From assembly GCA_902806595.1 (NCBI GenBank), contig CADCXC010000005.1:744001-808000 (forward strand): a stretch of 64,000 nt of DNA, written 5' to 3'. This stretch comes from Pyrenopolyporus hunteri. Taxonomy: Eukaryota > Ascomycota > Sordariomycetes > Xylariales > Hypoxylaceae. This document shows positions 59,625 through 64,000 of this stretch, one piece after another. Made by a program: the position numbers and the translations under genes. The first letter of the stretch is position 1; each line of letters opens with the position of its first letter. The notes beneath the pieces were generated by a model. It saw nothing but the letters and a program-made list of their open reading frames with translations. It made no database searches and was not told the DNA's origin.

Positions 59625-61397
59625 TTATCCTTGGGAAGTATCTCGGTCTTCTTCGGACTCCTCAACGCAGGTAAGTTGTAGCAGGCTGTTGTCCATATTC
59701 CTACATTCATAGACAGGGGGCTTGCCGCTTGGTACTGTAACTGTGATATTCTCGACTCTGATATCGGTACATCGCTGTTTTAAAGGGGCTCTTTAGCATG
59801 GCTGTACTACTTGAATGTTCGGGGCCTTTGAAACTTACGTCCGGCGCACTACATACGAGGGTGCCTGCTTGTGGGTCTAGCTTTGCAGAAGTAGTTCCGT
59901 AGATGTTCTTCATGGTGATATCTTCGATTGTCAAGTTGGCCTGATATTTAGGAGGTCAGTATCAGCCCCGAATCCCAAGTTAGTAATCCCTAGCTTAGGC
60001 GTTGTCGCACTTACTGGGAACTCGTTGCATAGCGTCTTGTTGCTCTGCCCATAGCACTGGGTGATCGTGATCGCCCTGTCGTTATTGATGCTGTGGAGGA
60101 GATCGTACGTGACGTTTCGAACGTGGCCGGATCCGCCACCACCGACAAGGTGAGTCTCGAAGTTTGTCTGCACGCCCGGCCACACCTTTATCCTTGCGAA
60201 GTCGCTGGCATTGGTCATGGAGATGTTGTAGATGTGTAGGTTCTCGACTATGTCAGTTTCGTTTACGTATTGGCCGAGAGAGCCGATGCTGATCCCGTGT
60301 GAACCGATGCACTCTAGATTTTGGATAACGACGTTGGTGCTGTTGGGTTTGAAGGATACGCAATCTTCAACAGTTAGCTGGTAACTAATTTGAAAGGTTA
60401 GGGGCGGATTATACATACCGTCGGTATTGAGGATGAATGAATCTTGTATCACCACTCGGTCAGAACGATATGTGTCCCAGCCGTCCGAGTTGGCAATTTT
60501 TACGTTATTAAGTGACTATATGACCGTAAGTAACTACCTAGGTATTCAACCCCCTTCGTAGAGTGGAGCGGCTCACCTCGGCACGAAGATCCATGTTGCT
60601 TACAATGATATCGGAACTGTTTGCAATGATATTAAACCACTTCGACTACGTCAACTAATGCTCCATAGTAACAGAAATTAGGGGTCGCCCAAGATGCTAC
60701 TTACATTTGGCGGGTTACGCATTCGCAGATTCGACATAGTAGCCCCTTTCATCCCGTCAAATGCGAAGAGCATTGGTCTGTATAGCTACGAATCTCATAA
60801 CGTTAGCTTAAACCCTCGTTTACTTTAAGGACTTTACTACATCCTCTGTGTTCCGACTCGACTTACCGCGTTATTAGCCTGGAGTTCTTCCCAATACGCC
60901 TGACCTCTGCCGTCGATGACGCTCTTGCCCTCCTCCAAAGTCAGATCACCGTAAATATTTACATCCTCTCCGCCGAGCTTCCAGAAAACGCTCTGGTTCT
61001 GGAACGCGTACTTGAAGCTGTTGTTTTCCCAATAGTACACGTCGGAGTCGTCGAAGGCGATGGAGCCGGTGATGACGATGTCTACGTGCTTGAGGAATCT
61101 GAGATCCAAGGGCGAGCCGATCAGATACGACTTGTCAAAGACGACTGTGCCGCCGTCGTTGCACTCCTGTAGGGCTTGTAGGATATATGGAGCGTCATCG
61201 CGGTTTGTGGTGCATCCTTGTTTCACATGACAGTACCGTCCTTCGTCACGCGGAGGAGACGGCGGCATGGCTCTGCCGGCGGTATAAGGGCCCGGTACGA
61301 CATCGGGTCGAGGTGGGATCTTAGAGTGCTCCTTTGCTAATGCCGTGGTAAATAGAGCAAGAGCGGCCGCTCCTGGGCTTAGTGGTTTGAGCCACAT
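59625..61397 (-). CDS. Secreted GH28 polygalacturonase, exo-type
   Basis: A pectin-degrading right-handed beta-helix enzyme. Seven exons: 61397-60867, 60785-60705, 60639-60577, 60515-60419, 60364-60015, 59940-59839 and 59774-59625, giving 457 residues. A signal peptide lies at about residues 1-21 (ends TTALAK). Active-site motifs in order: NSDGWD (Asp239 in the NxD-type box), TDDC (Asp257/258; usually GDDC), GSHGISIGS (His280) and RIKVWPG (Arg315/Lys317). All are intact, so activity is likely. GSHGISIGSLGQY and the long N-terminal region match exopolygalacturonases better than endo-forms. The acceptor at 60365 was chosen because it gives NTDDCVSFKP without a stop. Numerous N-glycosylation sites (NxS/T) fit a secreted protein. 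Confidence 0.92.
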
Positions 61398-62404
61398 TCT
61401 TGGAGTGTTGTATGATCAACTGGGTCAAGGTTATTAAACCGTTTCGCAACTGTTCAGATTACAACCATCCTCTAGGTACACGGAAAATGAAACTGAGCCT
61501 TTATTTGATGTTTACATATTTCATAAACAGGACTAATATAAAGTTGGGGGCGTTGCAATGTCGGACTTAGAAGGGCACGAGGTCAAGGGACAGCTCCAAG
61601 ACCCCGGGGGATGTAACACGGCGATAGGTGGATGATCTGTGGGGTTTGTTGTAAGTCCCTGTATATCTCGGTTGGTCGGTCGACATCACAGCGGTGCTAG
61701 CTAGTTAAATGATTAGGTAGTCTTCATTGGGATTCCCGAATGTAAGAGTAGGCCCTACTTGGCATCAGGGGGGTAAGACTCTGTAATAGAATAATTCGAC
61801 AGGTCTTCCTATGTTAAATCAAATTCCAGCAAGTCTAAATCCTACCCCCCGCTCCTGTTGCCCCGGACTATTCCCCGCATAATCCGGGGAAGCAGCTAGG
61901 GTTGTGACTTCACGACATAATATAACTCCGGCTTAGGTGAGTGCCTAGGCGTATTATTCAGGAATCGCGGCGCTAGGGCAGGCAATATGAAAGGCCATAT
62001 AGGTAAGTCTCTTCGACACGTGGAACATTGAGGCTCTAGCTCCTTACCTCGAGAGCGCAGAGGACTGATCCAGCTATTCTTCTTATTCTAAGTATTGATT
62101 GATTCTTATTAGGGGACATATCTGGAATTTGTTGGACCCTCTGGCATCTCGGGTAATAGGGCTGATACTATGTATATGAATCTATTTTATTCTTGGTGTC
62201 AGATAACTCTATATAACAAGTCTACGCTATCAAGAGTAGGTACTCGCCTAATGCGTAGGCAGGTTCGTCTCGTAGTATCGGTCTACACAGGTAGTAGTAG
62301 TCTAATGGTCTAAGTTAGACAACAGTCTTCGAAAATCGAAGCAAAATCAGTAGCGCAGGCTGCGAGTAGCCTTTTTCGGCACACAGGGTATCAAGGAAGT
62401 CCAA
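61398..62404. other. Intergenic region, nothing recognised
   Basis: About 1 kb between two minus-strand genes, including the GH28 promoter. No domain-bearing frame was seen. Confidence 0.6.
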
Positions 62405-63415
62405 TTACTCCCCAGAAGCACCAGCAGCATCCTTCTTCCCCTTCAACTTCTCAAACCCCTCCGCGCCGCCAACATCCTCCGTAAACCTCGGCCTGGGTAT
62501 CTCCACCGCCTCCGTGACGCGGGCGTACGTGATGCCCCCCAGCCTGCTCACGGGCCTCAGCACCGCGGGGTCGATGAGGTTCTGCTCCTCGTTCAGCGCG
62601 TCCTCGCGGACCCAGAACCGGGTGCCCTCCAGCACGACCAGGCACCCGGACACGTCGCCCGGGCGCGCGCGGCTCTCGAACTCCCGGACGCTCTCGAGCC
62701 TGCACTCGACGCTGAACACGGCCTCGCGGACGCGCGGCGCGCGCACGTCGACGCAGTCGGCCGCGGGCGTCAGGCCGCTGACGGCCCACTCGGGCGCGCC
62801 GTAGGGCGCGTCGACGCTCGCCGCGTTGGCGGCCTCGAGGAAGTCCTCGCCGACGACGCTCACGACGCACTCGCGCGACTCGACGAGGTTGCGCAGCGTG
62901 TCCTTCGGGCGGGCGAGCGAGGCCGCGACGCCGAGGACGAACAGCGGCGGGTCGTGGTTGACGAGGTTGAAGTACGAGAAGGGCGCCAGGTTCCGCGCCG
63001 CGCCGTCCCCGGACTGCGTCGAGACGAAGCCGATGGGGCGGGGCACGATCCCGCTGATCAGCAGCTTGTAGTTGAACGGCGCGGGACGCCCGGGCGCGTA
63101 CGGGTCGATGCAGACGTGTTTCTTCTCCCCACCGGCGGCGGCGTCGCGCAGGTTGTTGGCGCCGGAGCCGAAGGACCAGGAGGGCTCGGCGGTCTTGGTG
63201 TAGCGGAACTTGGACTCCTTGTCCCAGTCGGGCCGCGAGGCCTCGACGGCCTTGAAGTCCGGGTGCGGATTCCGCTTGATCTCGGCCTCCCGCTGGGTTG
63301 AGACGGACATGTTGGAGAAGGTTGAGCAGAGGCCGGGTATGACGATGCGGGGTATTGCTCTTCCTAGTGCGCGAAGTGAGGGGCTTACGTGTCGTGGTGG
63401 CTGGAAGAGCGACAT
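62405..63415 (-). CDS. Flavin-reductase-like FMN-binding split-barrel protein
   Basis: A single-exon frame of 336 residues. About 115 N-terminal residues are polar and unordered; the core (about 116-290) has the flavin-reductase-like pattern: YKLLISGIVPRPIGFVSTQS, NLAPFSYFNLVNHDPPLFVL, RPKDTLRNLVESRECVVSVV, then EWAVSGLTPAADCVDV and ALNEEQNLIDPAVLRPVSRL, GGITYARV. Such proteins bind FMN and usually act as reductases or related enzymes; the partner and reaction are unknown. An in-frame ATG at residue 36 (MSVSTQREAE) could be an alternative start; the first 35 residues may be a mitochondrial leader (RALGRAIPR is basic and amphipathic). The core is extremely GC-rich. Confidence 0.87.
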   Translation of the reverse strand: MSLFQPPRHVSPSLRALGRAIPRIVIPGLCSTFSNMSVSTQREAEIKRNPHPDFKAVEASRPDWDKESKFRYTKTAEPSWSFGSGANNLRDAAAGGEKKHVCIDPYAPGRPAPFNYKLLISGIVPRPIGFVSTQSGDGAARNLAPFSYFNLVNHDPPLFVLGVAASLARPKDTLRNLVESRECVVSVVGEDFLEAANAASVDAPYGAPEWAVSGLTPAADCVDVRAPRVREAVFSVECRLESVREFESRARPGDVSGCLVVLEGTRFWVREDALNEEQNLIDPAVLRPVSRLGGITYARVTEAVEIPRPRFTEDVGGAEGFEKLKGKKDAAGASGE

Positions 63416-64000
63416 GAAGGCGTCGTTATAAATCCGGAAGGGCGGTTACACACGGATGTATGCGCTGTGCGTGGGGTGCGAGATGCGGTCTAATGCCGCT
63501 ATAAAGCCGATTGCCCGTGGAGTTAGTTACCTTAGGTAGATAGATACCTATACCTACCGAGATAAGAGACGGCGCTATGTTGGCGGGTTATTAAGTTATA
63601 CCGAAGCAGTTAGTCTTACTAAACATATAAGGGCCCTGATTAATGTATAGGTACCTGTTTGAACATTCGCTATCATTACCTTGGTAGGTAGGTGTATTCC
63701 TGGATTGTGGTCTAATACGGTTGCATGTTTTGATGCTTTTCACGTTGCTCAGATTAGCATGCAAGTACCCGGGGACTATTGGGGTACACCGAGCCCATGG
63801 GTGATACCTTGCGTCGGAGTGGCTTATTAAAATGACGATTCTCACCGTTGGTTTTAACTAATAATTTGCGGTCTTTCTAATTCATATCACATTAAATCGT
63901 AGTCGGATTATACAAGCCCAGTGAGCATAACGGATTAGAATAACAGCATATGCGTAATAGGCGCCAATCATCATCATCATCTCGTCTGATTATATTCGTA
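63416..64000. other. Window end, intergenic
   Basis: The promoter side of the flavin-reductase-like gene and AT-rich DNA with CCTAGGTA-like and TACC words (about 63528-63558). A short CATCATCAT tract lies at 63970-63981. No gene was recognised. Confidence 0.55.

Noticed and set aside
63970..63981. CATCATCAT tract as a CRISPR-like repeat
   Set aside because: Simple triplet repeat, no spacers; organism is a fungus.

Overview
The window looks like nuclear DNA of a filamentous ascomycete (Pezizomycotina, most likely Sordariomycetes). Genes are split by short introns (about 50-110 bp) with GTAAGT/GTATGT donors and CTAAC/CTGAC branch sites. The gene content is typically fungal: a Zn2Cys6 regulator, Fzo1, a LAMMER kinase, S28 peptidase, GH16, GH28 and a secretory-lipase-type enzyme. 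Intergenic DNA is long and studded with TACCTAGGTA-type words. The species cannot be named from the sequence alone. I rebuilt exon structures by hand by joining frames at splice signals; all reading frames close except in the small secreted protein at 48.2 kb.

Layout. 1-5.3 kb: no convincing gene. 5.3-11.5 kb: mitofusin Fzo1 (-) head-to-head with the ESCRT-III subunit Vps2 (+), which converges on an iron-type alcohol dehydrogenase (-). 13.9-15.8 kb: a Ptc1-like PP2C phosphatase. 17.0-18.2 kb: a nested transposon pair, in which a pogo/Fot1-like deletion derivative sits exactly in the terminal repeat of an older 581-bp MITE. 21.4-25.4 kb: a 1207-residue ADF-H protein with a PH-like C-terminus. 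26.3-29.5 kb: an acidic protein and a Zn2Cys6 regulator. 31.2-36.6 kb: an S28 peptidase, an intron-containing tRNA-Arg(UCG) and a sideroflexin. 36.6-41.9 kb: gene-free. 41.9-46.9 kb: a LAMMER kinase and an unknown protein. 48.2 kb: a short cysteine-rich secreted protein whose frame does not close with the obvious intron. 49.4-55.2 kb: long-form tRNase Z and an exonuclease-HRDC protein. 55.8-61.4 kb: three hydrolases on the minus strand (GH16, secretory-lipase family, GH28). 62.4-63.4 kb: a flavin-reductase-like protein.

How the genes work together. Most are independent housekeeping genes: mitochondrial fusion and transport (Fzo1, sideroflexin), endosomal sorting (Vps2), signalling (Ptc1, LAMMER kinase) and nucleic-acid processing (tRNase Z, exonuclease-HRDC). 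The right-hand hydrolase group plus the S28 peptidase suggests a plant-associated or saprotrophic life style. I see no polyketide or peptide synthase, no CRISPR array and no clear biosynthetic cluster. The most unusual items are the nested transposon, the ADF-H/PH-like protein and the broken or oddly spliced secreted protein.
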